Shown here: in pieces, positions 8,979 through 17,809 of the stretch
How positions within the stretch are numbered: position 1 is the stretch's first letter
Layout: every line of letters begins with the position of its first letter
Source of the DNA: UBA2357 sp046295975
GTDB lineage: Bacteria; Pseudomonadota; Gammaproteobacteria; Burkholderiales; Rhodocyclaceae
Assembly (NCBI GenBank): GCA_046295975.1
Contig: JBKBMG010000019.1
Span: forward strand, 23,351-87,350
DNA: 64,000 nucleotides
Direction of reading: 5' to 3'
Position numbers and translations under genes: made by a program
The notes under the pieces: model-generated
What the model was told of the DNA's origin: nothing
Databases searched by the model: none
The model's input: only the letters and a program-made list of their open reading frames with translations

Positions 8979-11900
8979 GGCCGCCCGTCCGTCTCCGCCA
9001 GAAAGGCGGGCACGCTGCGGGCGGGCAGCGGCCGGCTGATCAAATAGCCCTGCAACTCGTCGCAGCCCATCTCGCGCAGCAGCCGGGCGTGGGCGTCCTG
9101 CTCCACGCCTTCGGCAATGACCCGCAGGTGCAATGAGTGCGCGAGCGACACGACGGTGGACACGATGGTGAGGCTTTCCGGCCGCTCCGCCATCGTCGAC
9201 ACGAAGCTTCGGTCGATCTTCAGCGCGCCCACCGGCAGCCGGGCGAGGTAGCCGAGCGAGGAATAGCCGGTACCGAAGTCGTCGATCGCGATCTCCACCC
9301 CCATCGCACGCAACTGCGACAGGCGCTGCACCTGGGCGTCAAGGTCGGTCATGAGCATGCTCTCGGTAATCTCCAGATCAAGCGCGGCTTCACCGTGGGC
9401 GGCAGCCTCGGCCGCCAACACCTCGCCGAGGGCGCTCACGAAGTCATCCTGGCGCAGCTGCAACGCCGACACATTCACCGCAATGCGCGGCACGTTCACA
9501 CCCTGTGCCCGCCAGCTCCGCGCGTCGGCCAGGGCCCGACGGATGGCAAGCATCCCCACCTGCACGATCAGGCCGGTTTCCTCGAGCAGCGGGATGAATT
9601 CGGCCGGCTGGGTCAGCCCGTCTTCGGGATCATGCCAGCGCAGCAGGGCTTCCAGGCCGGCGACGCGACCGCTCGCGGCGCACACCTTGGGTTGGTAGTG
9701 GAGTACGAACTCGTCTCGCTCGATCGCCTGGCGCAGGCGGTTTTCCAGCATCAGCGCATGGGCGATGCGCGCGTTCATCTCCGGCCCGTAGAACAGGTAG
9801 GGGGAGCCGTTGCGCTTGGCCTTGCGCAGCGCCACCTCGGCATTGCGCACCAGGGTGTCGGCATCCTCGCCCGGACCGGCCGACACCGCGATACCGGCCG
9901 TTACCGCCAGGTGCAGCGCGTGACCGCGCACCTGGACGGGCTCTGCCAGTGCCGTCATGGCGGTACGTTCGAGCAGATGCACGATCTCGGTCGGCTCGCG
10001 GATGCCGCCGATCACGCCGGCGAACTGGTCGCCGGTGATGCGCGCCACGTCGGCGCCGTCCGGCCAGGCCACGCGGAAGCGCCGGGCAAGCTCACGCAGG
10101 ATGTTGTCGCCGACCTGACGGCCAAAGGTGTCGTTGAGATTGCGGAAGCGGTTGATGTCCCACAGTACGACCGCGACCTGCTCCTGCGGGTGCAGGCGTG
10201 CGGACTGCAGCGCGGCGTCGAGACGGTCGAGCAGGTGGGCGCGGTTGGGCAGGCCGGTGAGTACATCATGGTAGGCCAGGTAGGCCAGCATCTCCTGCTT
10301 GGCGATGTACTCGAGTGCGAAGGAAATATCGTTGGCCAGTTCCGCCAGCAGGGACTGCTCCTCGGCGGTGAAGAAATCCACCTCGGCGGCGTACAACACC
10401 ATCACGCCAACCACCCGTTCTTCCACCAGCAGGGGCAGTGCCGCCAGCGAGCGGTAACCGCGCCGCAACGCCTCCGCACGCCGCAGCCCCACCGCCTGAT
10501 GGACCGACAGATCGTGGATGAAGCGTGGCCGCCCGGTACGCACCGCTTCGCCGACCGCGCCCTGGCCGGCGGCCTCTTCGGCGCGCGAGGACAGCCGTTC
10601 CCGGCCGATCTCATCGCCAACGCCAGCCCAGGCAAGCGGCAGGATTTCACCGTTGTCGCGGTCGACGTCGCCAATCCAGGCAATGCCGAACTCGCCCTCG
10701 TCCACCGCAATGCGGCAGGCCTCGCGAAACAGCGCGAGGCGGTCGTGGATGCGCACGATGGCGGCGTTGATGCCGCTCAGCACGGCATACACACGGGTCA
10801 GCCGGACGATGCGCTGACGCTGGGCGGCGCGCTCGAAGAACTGCCCGATCTGCCCCGCCAGAGTGGACAAGGTGTCGGTCAGCGCGGCATCGAGTTGCTC
10901 ACCGTTGCGTCCGAACACATCGAGCACGCCGACCACGCTGCCGGCGACCACGATGGGCACGGCACCGCCAACGCTCAGCCCGGCCTCCAGCGCTGCCTGC
11001 TCGCGCAGGAACAAGGGGTCGTGCAGCAAATCGTCGGACCAGATCGGCGCGGCCCGCTGCCAGGCAGTGCCAGGCAAGCCCATACCGGGCGTCAGCGCCA
11101 GTCGGGGCGACTGGGCGAGGAAGGCGGCACACTGCGCCGCCGGTTCGCACCACGCGCCAGCACAGCGCAACACCCGGTCGTGCTCGTCCACCCGCCACAA
11201 GGTGGCCGCGCCGAAGCCAAGCTGGCTGCCCAGTGCGGCCAGCAGTTCAGGGGCGGCGGCGTCCAGGCTTTCCGCGCGGTTGAGGATGCGGGCCACCTCG
11301 TATTGCGCCGACAGATGGCGCTGGGCGCGTTCGCGCTCGGCGATCTCGACCTCCAGTTCGCGCGCGTAGTCGCCCAGACGGGCGTAAAGACTGCCGTTCT
11401 CGTAGATGCGCCCGGTCTGCGCGGCGAGGATGGCGAGCAACTCGGCATCGGCGTCGGAGAACTCGACCACGGTCGTGCCGGACGGCGCTGCCGGCGCGCC
11501 GCCACGGTCGTGCGCGCGACGGTCCTCGGGGTCGGCATGGACGGCGTGTCGTTCCCCATTGCCCACCTCACCGCCACTGTTGGCTTCGGCCTCGCCGCGC
11601 ATCAAGGCAATCCAGCCATAGACGGCGGTCAGAGACTTGACCGGCGCCGCCATCAACACCTGTGGCAGCGGATGGCCAGCGGGCAGGCCGGGGTCGCCGC
11701 CATCCTCGCGCGCCCAGTGCAACACCCGTGCCTCGCGATACACCCGGCCGAGCACGCCACGGTCCAGGCGCACGTTGTCCAGCCGCGCGTGCGCGTCGGC
11801 GCTCAGGCCGTGGTGTGCGACATGGGCCAAGGCCTCACCGTCGGCACGCCGCACCGCGACGATGCCCACCGACGCGCCAAGCAGGACGCAGGCCCCGCGG

Positions 11901-12463
11901 CAGACGTGATCGAGCAGACTGGCCTTGTCATACTCCGAGGCAAGCTGCAGGTTGAGCTCGACCAGTGAGGACAAGCGCTTGTTGGCCCGTTCGAGTTCGG
12001 CCATCTTGTCGAGCAGCTTGGAATTCACCAGCCTAGCGTGGCGCTGGTCGAAGTCCTCCACCGGCCGGGACGGCGGCTCCACTGGCAAGACGCCTCGCTC
12101 CGCCAGCACCATCGCGGAAATGCGCAGGATGTGCTCCGGCTCCACCGGCTTGGTCAACACCTCGCGCACGCCACAGGCACGGGCAAGCTGGCGGGCCTCC
12201 GGTTCCAGGTAGTGGGCCGAGCAGAACACCACCGGCGTGGCCGCCATCTGAGGGTCGCCCCGCAACGCACGGACGAAGGCATAGCCATCCATGCCGGGCA
12301 TCAGAATGTCGCAGATCACCAGGTCGGGCCGCTCGCGCCGCACCATTTCGAGCGCCGTCAGCCCGTCAGACGCCTCCACCACCCGATGGCCGCGCGCGCG
12401 CAGCACCACCGCGAGCAGTTCACGATTGATCGCGACGTCGTCGACCACGCCTATGGTCGCCAT
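8975..12463 (-). CDS. REC-GAF-GGDEF-EAL response regulator, probable c-di-GMP phosphodiesterase
   Basis: A 1162-residue output protein. Residues 1-120 are a receiver domain (phospho-Asp in L-V-I-C-D-I-L-M-P-G). A coiled link leads to two or three GAF-type sensor domains (about 185-730), then GGDEF (about 740-905) and EAL (about 915-1160). The GGDEF site is degenerate (T-G-D-Q-F), so cyclase activity is unlikely. The EAL domain keeps its catalytic set: E-A-L-L-R-W, N-V-S-A, E-I-T-E-S, D-D-F-G-T-G-Y-S-S-L, K-I-D-R and A-E-G-V-E. It probably hydrolyses c-di-GMP under control of the kinase two genes upstream. A low-complexity insert interrupts the first GAF domain. It follows the single-domain regulator by 3 bp. 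Confidence 0.92.
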   Translation of the reverse strand: MATIGVVDDVAINRELLAVVLRARGHRVVEASDGLTALEMVRRERPDLVICDILMPGMDGYAFVRALRGDPQMAATPVVFCSAHYLEPEARQLARACGVREVLTKPVEPEHILRISAMVLAERGVLPVEPPSRPVEDFDQRHARLVNSKLLDKMAELERANKRLSSLVELNLQLASEYDKASLLDHVCRGACVLLGASVGIVAVRRADGEALAHVAHHGLSADAHARLDNVRLDRGVLGRVYREARVLHWAREDGGDPGLPAGHPLPQVLMAAPVKSLTAVYGWIALMRGEAEANSGGEVGNGERHAVHADPEDRRAHDRGGAPAAPSGTTVVEFSDADAELLAILAAQTGRIYENGSLYARLGDYARELEVEIAERERAQRHLSAQYEVARILNRAESLDAAAPELLAALGSQLGFGAATLWRVDEHDRVLRCAGAWCEPAAQCAAFLAQSPRLALTPGMGLPGTAWQRAAPIWSDDLLHDPLFLREQAALEAGLSVGGAVPIVVAGSVVGVLDVFGRNGEQLDAALTDTLSTLAGQIGQFFERAAQRQRIVRLTRVYAVLSGINAAIVRIHDRLALFREACRIAVDEGEFGIAWIGDVDRDNGEILPLAWAGVGDEIGRERLSSRAEEAAGQGAVGEAVRTGRPRFIHDLSVHQAVGLRRAEALRRGYRSLAALPLLVEERVVGVMVLYAAEVDFFTAEEQSLLAELANDISFALEYIAKQEMLAYLAYHDVLTGLPNRAHLLDRLDAALQSARLHPQEQVAVVLWDINRFRNLNDTFGRQVGDNILRELARRFRVAWPDGADVARITGDQFAGVIGGIREPTEIVHLLERTAMTALAEPVQVRGHALHLAVTAGIAVSAGPGEDADTLVRNAEVALRKAKRNGSPYLFYGPEMNARIAHALMLENRLRQAIERDEFVLHYQPKVCAASGRVAGLEALLRWHDPEDGLTQPAEFIPLLEETGLIVQVGMLAIRRALADARSWRAQGVNVPRIAVNVSALQLRQDDFVSALGEVLAAEAAAHGEAALDLEITESMLMTDLDAQVQRLSQLRAMGVEIAIDDFGTGYSSLGYLARLPVGALKIDRSFVSTMAERPESLTIVSTVVSLAHSLHLRVIAEGVEQDAHARLLREMGCDELQGYLISRPLPARSVPAFLAETDGRP

Positions 12464-12466
12464 CGC

Positions 12467-12865
12467 TCACCCTCCCGAAGCACGTACGGCGCGGAGCACC
12501 TTGGGCAGAAAAGGCTCGACCTGGGCGACGAAGCGGTCGGGCTCGATCGGCTTGGAGAAGTAGCCGTTGAATCCGGCAGACAACACCTTCTCTCGGTCGC
12601 CAAGCATGGAAAAGGCCGTCACGGCGATCACCGGAATCGCCTCGGTGCGTGCATCCTGGCGCAACGCGCTGACGACCTCGAAACCGCTCAGTTTGGGCAT
12701 TTGCAGATCGCAGATGATGAGATCGGGCAAGCGCGCGCGCGCCTCGTGCAGCGCACATTCGCCGTCGGGCGCGGAGATCGTCGCGTAGCCGTGGGCGGTG
12801 AGCAGATATTGCATCAGCGCGAGGCTGTCCGCATGGTCTTCGGCAATCAGGATGCACGCGCTCAT
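12467..12865 (-). CDS. Single-domain response regulator
   Basis: A 132-residue receiver domain with acidic pocket E-D-H near the start, phospho-acceptor Asp in L-I-I-C-D-L-Q-M-P, the Thr of A-V-T-A-F and the Lys of F-S-K-P-I. There is no output domain, so it works by protein-protein contact, for instance as a phosphate relay or competitor between the kinase and the REC-GGDEF-EAL protein. The ATG at 12865 overlaps the kinase stop by ATGA, which fixes the start. Confidence 0.9.
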   Translation of the reverse strand: MSACILIAEDHADSLALMQYLLTAHGYATISAPDGECALHEARARLPDLIICDLQMPKLSGFEVVSALRQDARTEAIPVIAVTAFSMLGDREKVLSAGFNGYFSKPIEPDRFVAQVEPFLPKVLRAVRASGG

Positions 12866-14391
12866 TCGACGCCCCCCCAGACCCGCAGCACGAAGGCGGA
12901 GCCCACCCCGACCGCACTCCGGCACGAGAGATCCCCCCCCAGCAGTTCGGCAAGCTTGCGGCTCAGGTGCAGACCCAGGCCGCTGCCCTCCACCCCCGAC
13001 AGGCGGGCGGTCGCGCCGCGCACGAAGGGCTCGAACAACATGCCCAGTTCATCCGCGTGAATACCGGGCCCGGTGTCTTCGACGGTGACCGTCATCCCGG
13101 TTCGGCCATCGTCGCTGGTGCTGGTTTCGAGCACCAGCCGCACGTGGCCTTCGCTGGTGAACTTGATCGCGTTGCTCGTCAGATTGATCACGATCTGGCT
13201 GAACGCGCGCCGGTCCAGGGCCAGCGTGGCCGGTTCCGCCGGCAGCGACACACGCAACTCCAAGCCCTTGACCTGCGCTTGCGGCCGCAGCGATTCGGCC
13301 AGCTCCTGGAGCAGCGCGGTGCAGTCGGTCGGCTCGGGGTTGAGCTCGACCTTGCCGGCCTCGATCTTGGCGAGATTGAGCAAATCGTTGATCAAGGCCA
13401 GCAGATGGCGGGCGTTGCTGCGTACGATTTCGAGCTGGCGCGCCTGTTCGTCGTTGAGTTCGCCCGGCAGACGCATCAGCAGCGTGCCGGTAAAGCCGAT
13501 CACGGCGTTCAAGGGGGTGCGCAGTTCGTGGCTCATGCTCGCGAGAAAGCGGTCCTTGGCGCGGTTGGCCTGCTCCAGCTCGAGGTTCTTTTCCTGCAAG
13601 GCCTTCTCGAAGCGCTTGCGCTCACTGACGTCGCGGATCGCGCTCATCACCAGCGGGGTCTCGGCGGTGCTGAGCGGGGCGAGGCTGATCTCCACCGGGA
13701 ACTCGGTACCGTCCTTGCGCAAGCCGTAGAGCTCCAGCCCGGCACCCATGGCGCGGGTGCGCGGCTGCGAGAAATAGTGCGAGCGGTGGCCCTTGTGCGA
13801 ACCGCGAAAACGCTCCGGCAACAGCAGTTCGACCGGACGCGCACGCAACTCGGACGCGCCATAGCCGAACAGGCGCTCCGCCTGGGTATTGGCGATGAGG
13901 ATGTGACCGGTGGGATTGACGATGACGATGCCGTCGGGGGTGGATTCGAGCAGTTCGCGGTAACGGGCTTCCAACGCCTTGCTGTCGCGCTCGACCTTGA
14001 GTGCGGTGACGTCCTTCTCGGCAAACAACAGCGTCGCACCACCCGCCGTCCCGTGGCCGCGCACCAGCCGCGCCGAGATGTCGACGTAGATCAGCGTGCC
14101 GTCCTTGCGGCGGCGCAGCGTTTCGAACGTAGCCTGACCGCGCTGCAGGGCTTCCGCGACGAAGCCCTGCTGTTCATCATGGCGCTCGGGCAGCACGATG
14201 AGCCGGTCGATCGCCACCCCCAGCGCCTCATCCGCCGCGTAGCCGAACATGCGCCCCGCCCCTGCGCTCCAGCGCAATACCCGGCCTTCCGGATCGAGCA
14301 GCATGGCCGCATCGGGCAGTTCGGACAGCCAGCCACCATCGTCGAGATCCAGTATGCCGGCGGCGCCGGCTCCGATGCGTGTCGTGCTCAT
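12862..14391 (-). CDS. PAS-PAS sensor histidine kinase
   Basis: A 509-residue kinase with no obvious membrane segment, so probably cytosolic. Two or three PAS/PAC units fill about residues 15-270, then HisKA with the H-box M-S-H-E-L-R-T-P-L-N near 295, and the ATPase with N-box N-L-T-S-N-A-I-K-F, G1 D-T-G-P-G-I and G2 G-S-G-L-G-L. The start at 14391 is supported by GGAGG five bases upstream. It heads a three-gene operon with a single-domain receiver and a REC-GGDEF-EAL protein, a layout that links a redox or ligand signal sensed by PAS to c-di-GMP. Confidence 0.92.
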   Translation of the reverse strand: MSTTRIGAGAAGILDLDDGGWLSELPDAAMLLDPEGRVLRWSAGAGRMFGYAADEALGVAIDRLIVLPERHDEQQGFVAEALQRGQATFETLRRRKDGTLIYVDISARLVRGHGTAGGATLLFAEKDVTALKVERDSKALEARYRELLESTPDGIVIVNPTGHILIANTQAERLFGYGASELRARPVELLLPERFRGSHKGHRSHYFSQPRTRAMGAGLELYGLRKDGTEFPVEISLAPLSTAETPLVMSAIRDVSERKRFEKALQEKNLELEQANRAKDRFLASMSHELRTPLNAVIGFTGTLLMRLPGELNDEQARQLEIVRSNARHLLALINDLLNLAKIEAGKVELNPEPTDCTALLQELAESLRPQAQVKGLELRVSLPAEPATLALDRRAFSQIVINLTSNAIKFTSEGHVRLVLETSTSDDGRTGMTVTVEDTGPGIHADELGMLFEPFVRGATARLSGVEGSGLGLHLSRKLAELLGGDLSCRSAVGVGSAFVLRVWGGVE

Positions 14392-14580
14392 GCGTGCCTC
14401 CACGTGCCTGCATTCCGGGACACCGACGACCAAGCCGACGCGATATCCCGATCAACTCGACGCCAATCCCAACCGGCTGTCCTGTTCAGAATAGCACGCG
14501 CTACGGTATTGTCGGGAGGGGGCTGCGTCGCGTTCCTCGCAGCCGTGCACTACGTCACGCGCCGCGCCCTCACATCCACC

Positions 14581-14616
14581 CGCAACCGCACACGCAACCG
14601 CACACGCAACCGCAAC
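14581..14616. repeat. Three 12-bp tandem repeats
   Basis: Three near-identical copies of CGCAACCGCACA lie just upstream of the TauE/SafE gene, the third truncated or changed at its end. They overlap no convincing reading frame. Confidence 0.6.
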
Positions 14617-14624
14617 TGTTATCC

Positions 14625-15401
14625 ATGACCGACCTGCTTTGGCATCAATACCTCCTGATCGGACTCATCTTCGTCTGGAGCGGCTTCGTCCGCACCGGGC
14701 TGGGCTTCGGCGGCGCGGTACTGGCCCTGCCCTTTCTGCTGCTGGTGCTGGACGAGCCGCTGGTATTCCTGCCCATCATCGCGGTGCACCTGATGATCTT
14801 CTCCAGCTGGATCGCCTGGCGTGGCCACGTGCACGCGCGCGTCAGCGGCGCCAGTGCGGCCGAAAGCAATATCGACTGGGCCTACCTGACGCGCGCGATG
14901 AAGATCATGATCGTGCCCAAGCTCATCGGGGTCGTAGGCCTGCTCACCCTGCCGTCACGGGTGATGACCACCATCATCTTCATCATCGTCATCGCCTACG
15001 CGATCGGCTACGTGTTGAACAAGCCGTTCAAGAGCAACAACAAGTATGTGGATGTGGCACTGCTGATGCTGGGCGGCTACGTGAGCGGCACCTCGCTGAT
15101 CGGCGCGCCGCTCATCGTGGCGGTGTTCGCATCGCATGTCGCCAAGCATCAGTTGCGCGACACACTGTTCGTGCTGTGGTTCATCCTGGTGGTGATCAAA
15201 ATGGTGTCCTTCCTCATCGTCGGAGTGGACCTGCAACTGGTGCACCACCTGTGGCTGCTGCCCTGCGCCTTTGTCGGCCACCTCGTCGGCGAGCGCTTCC
15301 ACCGTCGCATCGTCACGGCCGAAACGCCGGTGTTCTTCCGCGTACTGGGGGTGGTGCTGATCGTGGTCAGCGTGGTGGGGCTGCTGCGTCCGCCCGGCTG
15401 A
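14625..15401 (+). CDS. TauE/SafE family inner-membrane permease
   Basis: A 258-residue polytopic membrane protein with about eight hydrophobic segments and the family's G-x-G-G-A-x-L-A-L-P motif near residues 27-37 (V-R-T-G-L-G-F-G-G-A-V-L-A-L-P) repeated in weaker form in the second half (G-G-Y-V-S-G-T-S-L-I-G-A-P). Members export sulfite, sulfoacetate or related organic anions; the substrate cannot be read from sequence. The start at 14625 begins the first membrane segment correctly; no strong Shine-Dalgarno sequence is visible. It is not clearly in an operon and converges on the azoreductase gene. Confidence 0.85.
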   Translation: MTDLLWHQYLLIGLIFVWSGFVRTGLGFGGAVLALPFLLLVLDEPLVFLPIIAVHLMIFSSWIAWRGHVHARVSGASAAESNIDWAYLTRAMKIMIVPKLIGVVGLLTLPSRVMTTIIFIIVIAYAIGYVLNKPFKSNNKYVDVALLMLGGYVSGTSLIGAPLIVAVFASHVAKHQLRDTLFVLWFILVVIKMVSFLIVGVDLQLVHHLWLLPCAFVGHLVGERFHRRIVTAETPVFFRVLGVVLIVVSVVGLLRPPG

Positions 15402-15418
15402 ACGCCACCGACCGGCGC

Positions 15419-15442
15419 AGCGGCGCGCAGCACGTCGCCGCT
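15419..15442. terminator. Inverted repeat between convergent genes
   Basis: AGCGGCG and CGCCGCT form a perfect 7-bp stem with a 10-base loop between the stops of the permease and the azoreductase. No T-tract follows on either strand, so termination is only suggested by position. Confidence 0.35.
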
Positions 15443-16146
15443 CAGGCGGAAACCAACGGCATCGCCTCCTCCGCGGCAGTCCGCTGCAGCCGCGCAACTG
15501 TCTGCTCGACCCGCGTCAGCGCCGCGGCGAGCGAGGCAGCCAGGCGTTCGCCCCCTTCTTCTTCGTGCTCCACGGCGATGGATTCGACATGGTCCAGCCC
15601 GATGAAGCCGAACGCCGTGCGCAGATGCGGCTCGAGGTGGTTCATGTGCGCCAGCGGCCCACCCGGCTCCATGCCATGCCCACCGCGCGAGGACAGCACC
15701 ACCACGTGGCGGGGCCGCTCGGCCAGCAGGCGGATGTACGGATCATCACCGCGCGCGGGATCGAAGCCGAAGGTGAGTCCGATCCGCACCACATTGTCCA
15801 GCCACGCCTTGAGGGCGGCAGGCATGCCGAAGTTGTACATCGGGGTGCCGACCACGATCACGTCGGCGGCGATCAACTCGGCGGTCAGGGCGTCGCTTTC
15901 GGCCAGGCACGTGCCCATCCATGCTTCGCGCTGCGGCTCGGGCGTGAACGCGGCGTGAATCCAGTCGCCGCTGACCGGACGCGGCGGCTCGGCGCCGACG
16001 TCGCGTCGCACGACGATGTCGCCAGGCCGGTCCTGCAACCAGCGATCGATGAAGTGATGGGTCAGCCGCCGGGTGTGCGACCCGTGGGGGTCGATGCCGG
16101 CACGGCCGGGGCGGGCGCTTGCGTCGATTTGCAGCAGACGGATCAT
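15442..16146 (-). CDS. azoR: FMN-dependent NADH-azoreductase
   Basis: A 234-residue flavodoxin-like reductase. N-terminal I-D-A-S-A-R-P...S-H-T-R-R resembles the AzoR phosphate-binding start (S-x-R...S-x-S), followed by G-T-P-M-Y-N-F-G-M-P near residues 100-109 and S-S-R-G-G-H-G near 150, which bind FMN. AzoR enzymes reduce quinones and azo compounds with NADH and protect against electrophile or thiol stress. It diverges from a LysR regulator with a dyad in the shared 118-bp region, the usual arrangement for local control. Confidence 0.88.
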   Translation of the reverse strand: MIRLLQIDASARPGRAGIDPHGSHTRRLTHHFIDRWLQDRPGDIVVRRDVGAEPPRPVSGDWIHAAFTPEPQREAWMGTCLAESDALTAELIAADVIVVGTPMYNFGMPAALKAWLDNVVRIGLTFGFDPARGDDPYIRLLAERPRHVVVLSSRGGHGMEPGGPLAHMNHLEPHLRTAFGFIGLDHVESIAVEHEEEGGERLAASLAAALTRVEQTVARLQRTAAEEAMPLVSA

Positions 16147-16214
16147 GGTCGTATCCTCATGGTGAGATTGAATTCATCCTTGTCGCGACGAATCGACTTT
16201 ATTTCCATGCACCT

Positions 16215-16230
16215 CATCGTACAAACGATG
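16215..16230. promoter_or_regulatory. LysR-type operator between azoR and its regulator
   Basis: CATCGT-ACAA-ACGATG is a perfect 6-bp dyad in the divergent intergenic region and contains the ATC-N9-GAT / T-N11-A pattern typical of LysR-family binding sites. It lies 35 bp before the LysR start. Confidence 0.55.
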
Positions 16231-16264
16231 TTTTCTTGATGATTCCGGAAAATTTTTTTCACCC

Positions 16265-17155
16265 ATGAGCACACGTCGCCTGCCTTCGCTCTCGGCCTTG
16301 CGGGCCTTCGAAGCCGCTGCCCGCCACAGCAGCGCCCGGCTTGCCGCCGACGAGTTGTCCGTCACCCCCACCGCCATCAGCCACCAGGTCCGTCAGCTCG
16401 AGGACACGCTCGGACTCGCGCTGTTTGTGCGCAAGCCCCGCCAACTGGTGCTGACCCGCGAGGGGCGCGACCTGATGGGGGTGCTCGGCGAAGCCTTCGA
16501 TGCCATCGACCGCGGCGTGTCGCGACTGCGGCGGCGCCCAGAACGCGCGTCGGTGACGCTGTCCACCACCCCAGCGGTGGCCTCGCGCTGGCTACTGCCC
16601 TGGGTATGTGCGCTGCGCGAAGCCCATCCGTTGCTCGATCTGCGCGTGCACGTGTCGCACGAGGCGGTGGATCTCGACGGCGTCACGGCCGATCTGGCGA
16701 TCCGCTACGGCAGTGGCGACTGGCCCGGTCTGGAGGCCGAGAAGCTGTTCGACAACGTCTTCATCCCGACCTGCAGTCCGACCCTGGCGCTGCGGCAGGC
16801 GACGGATCTGCTGCGGGTGCCGTTGATCCACTTCGATCCGCCCTGCTCCGCCCCCAATCCGGTCAGTTGGAGCAACTGGCACAAACTCGCCCCCGTCCCC
16901 GGGTTGAACATCGCCGCCGGCCCGGTGTTTTCCGACGAGACCCACGCCATCGCCGCCGCGCTCGACGGTCAGGGCGTGGCCTTGATGAGCCGCGCCCTGA
17001 TCGCCGACGAATTGCGCAGCGGCCGGCTGATCCAGCCCTTCGGCCCGGATCTGCCCGGCCAGCCCTTTCACCTGACCTACCCGACCGCAATGCGCGACGA
17101 TGCACGCATCCGCGCGGTATGCGACTGGGTGCGCGGCCTGGCGCTGCCGGCGTAA
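16265..17155 (+). CDS. LysR-family transcriptional regulator (GcvA-like)
   Basis: A 296-residue DNA-binding regulator. The winged helix-turn-helix is at about residues 5-62 (L-P-S-L-S-A-L-R-A-F-E-A-A-A-R...S-V-T-P-T-A-I-S-H-Q-V), wording typical of GcvA-type members, followed by a substrate-binding effector domain from about 90. It is transcribed divergently from azoR and probably controls it in response to quinones or electrophiles (inference from context). No strong ribosome-binding site is seen; the Met start fits the family N-terminus. Confidence 0.9.
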   Translation: MSTRRLPSLSALRAFEAAARHSSARLAADELSVTPTAISHQVRQLEDTLGLALFVRKPRQLVLTREGRDLMGVLGEAFDAIDRGVSRLRRRPERASVTLSTTPAVASRWLLPWVCALREAHPLLDLRVHVSHEAVDLDGVTADLAIRYGSGDWPGLEAEKLFDNVFIPTCSPTLALRQATDLLRVPLIHFDPPCSAPNPVSWSNWHKLAPVPGLNIAAGPVFSDETHAIAAALDGQGVALMSRALIADELRSGRLIQPFGPDLPGQPFHLTYPTAMRDDARIRAVCDWVRGLALPA

Positions 17156-17310
17156 GCCGCCCAGCCCACGCCCGCATTCACGCGACCCCACCGCCCGCAG
17201 CGGTTGCCGCCCGCTCTGGATGGCGGCAAACTGGCGCCTTCCGCGGGGCTGCTGGCCCCCTCTCCAACGGATCGCGGCGCGCCCCGCCGCGCTTCAGCAA
17301 AGGTCATCAC

Positions 17311-17466
17311 ATGAATATTTCGATCGGCATTGCCCCGCTGGCCGCCCTGATCGCCGGCATCCTCATCCTCCTGATTCCGCGGCTGCTCAACTACATCGTC
17401 GCGCTCTACCTGATCATCGTCGGCGTGGTAGGGCTGCTGGGAGTCGGCAGCATTCATATCCGCTAA
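17311..17466 (+). CDS. DUF3096 small membrane protein
   Basis: A 51-residue peptide, almost entirely two hydrophobic helices separated by P-R-L-L-N-Y, ending G-V-G-S-I-H-I-R. The pattern I-A-P-L-x-A-L-I-A-G-I-L-I-L-x-x-P-R-L-L-N-Y-I-V-A is that of DUF3096. These proteins sit in the inner membrane and have no established function. AAAGG precedes the ATG. It stands alone between the LysR gene and the rtcB leader. Confidence 0.85.
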   Translation: MNISIGIAPLAALIAGILILLIPRLLNYIVALYLIIVGVVGLLGVGSIHIR

Positions 17467-17522
17467 ATGTTGTGTTTTTGACACACGCGTCGCCGAACAG
17501 CCACAAACTCCCTGACTTGCCT

Positions 17523-17552
17523 TTGACATCACCGGGACCTCGGGCCTAGAGT
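17523..17552 (+). promoter_or_regulatory. Sigma-70-type promoter for the rtcB leader
   Basis: A perfect -35 box TTGACA (17523-17528), an 18-base spacer and TAGAGT (17547-17552, four of six matches to TATAAT). Transcription would start near 17559, about 80 bases before the 12-codon frame. No clear sigma-54 element, usual for RtcR-controlled rtc operons, was seen here. Confidence 0.5.
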
Positions 17553-17641
17553 TGCACCATCCGGATCGCATCGACTGCGACCCGGGTGCGGCGGGCTTGG
17601 CCCGCCCTGCCCCCTCAACCCTCTCGATACAGGAGCATTCC

Positions 17642-17680
17642 ATGACGGCCAACCACAACAAGGATATTCAGGTGCGCTGA
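17642..17680 (+). CDS. 12-codon leader peptide candidate
   Basis: ATG to TGA encoding M-T-A-N-H-N-K-D-I-Q-V-R, with AGGAG ideally spaced six bases before the ATG. The stop codon falls in the loop of the first leader hairpin. The frame after the TGA stays open for 62 codons and is in phase with rtcB. No run of regulatory codons is present. It may be a leader peptide whose translation affects the downstream hairpins, or a chance frame. Confidence 0.4.
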   Translation: MTANHNKDIQVR

Positions 17681-17779
17681 GCGCCGGCCGTAGCGGAATC
17701 GCTCCGGCTCGGGCGCCTCGCGGCCCCGAGCCAGGCAAGCGGTGCCGGCCATGTCGATGGTCGCGCGCAAGACTTCGAG

Positions 17780-17809
17780 CCCTGGCTTTTGCCGGGGCTT
17801 TTTGTTTTT
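17780..17809 (+). terminator. Intrinsic terminator before rtcB
   Basis: CCCTGGC-TTTT-GCCGGGG forms a 7-bp stem with one T-G wobble and is followed by CTTTTTGTTTTT. It is the clearest rho-independent terminator in the window and lies 57 bp upstream of the rtcB start, inside the rtcB leader. Confidence 0.75.

Larger units (their letters stand above)
17559..17809 (+). ncRNA. Structured leader RNA upstream of rtcB
   Basis: About 250 bases between a consensus-like promoter and an intrinsic terminator. After a 12-codon frame come three overlapping hairpins: 17671-17685 (GGTGC/GCGCC), 17683-17708 (GCCGG/CCGGC plus AGCG/CGCT) and 17706-17732 (GGCTCGGG/CCCGAGCC, very stable, with one bulged C). Neighbouring hairpins share bases, so they exclude one another, as in attenuators. 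It may be a regulatory leader of rtcB or a separate small RNA; the sequence cannot decide. No tRNA fold or Y-RNA-like motif was recognised. Confidence 0.4.

Noticed and set aside
9137..11968. 943-codon open frame on the plus strand
   Set aside because: It lies wholly opposite the REC-GAF-GGDEF-EAL gene; the translation has no family motifs and is the usual antisense shadow of a GC-rich gene.
17678..17710. UGA as a selenocysteine codon upstream of rtcB
   Set aside because: The hairpin after the UGA lacks a recognisable bacterial SECIS apical loop, and RtcB is not a selenoprotein family.
17559..17809. tRNA-like or Y-RNA gene next to rtcB
   Set aside because: No tRNA cloverleaf with a T-loop, and no Ro-binding stem pattern could be formed from the sequence, and no Ro60/Rsr gene is present.
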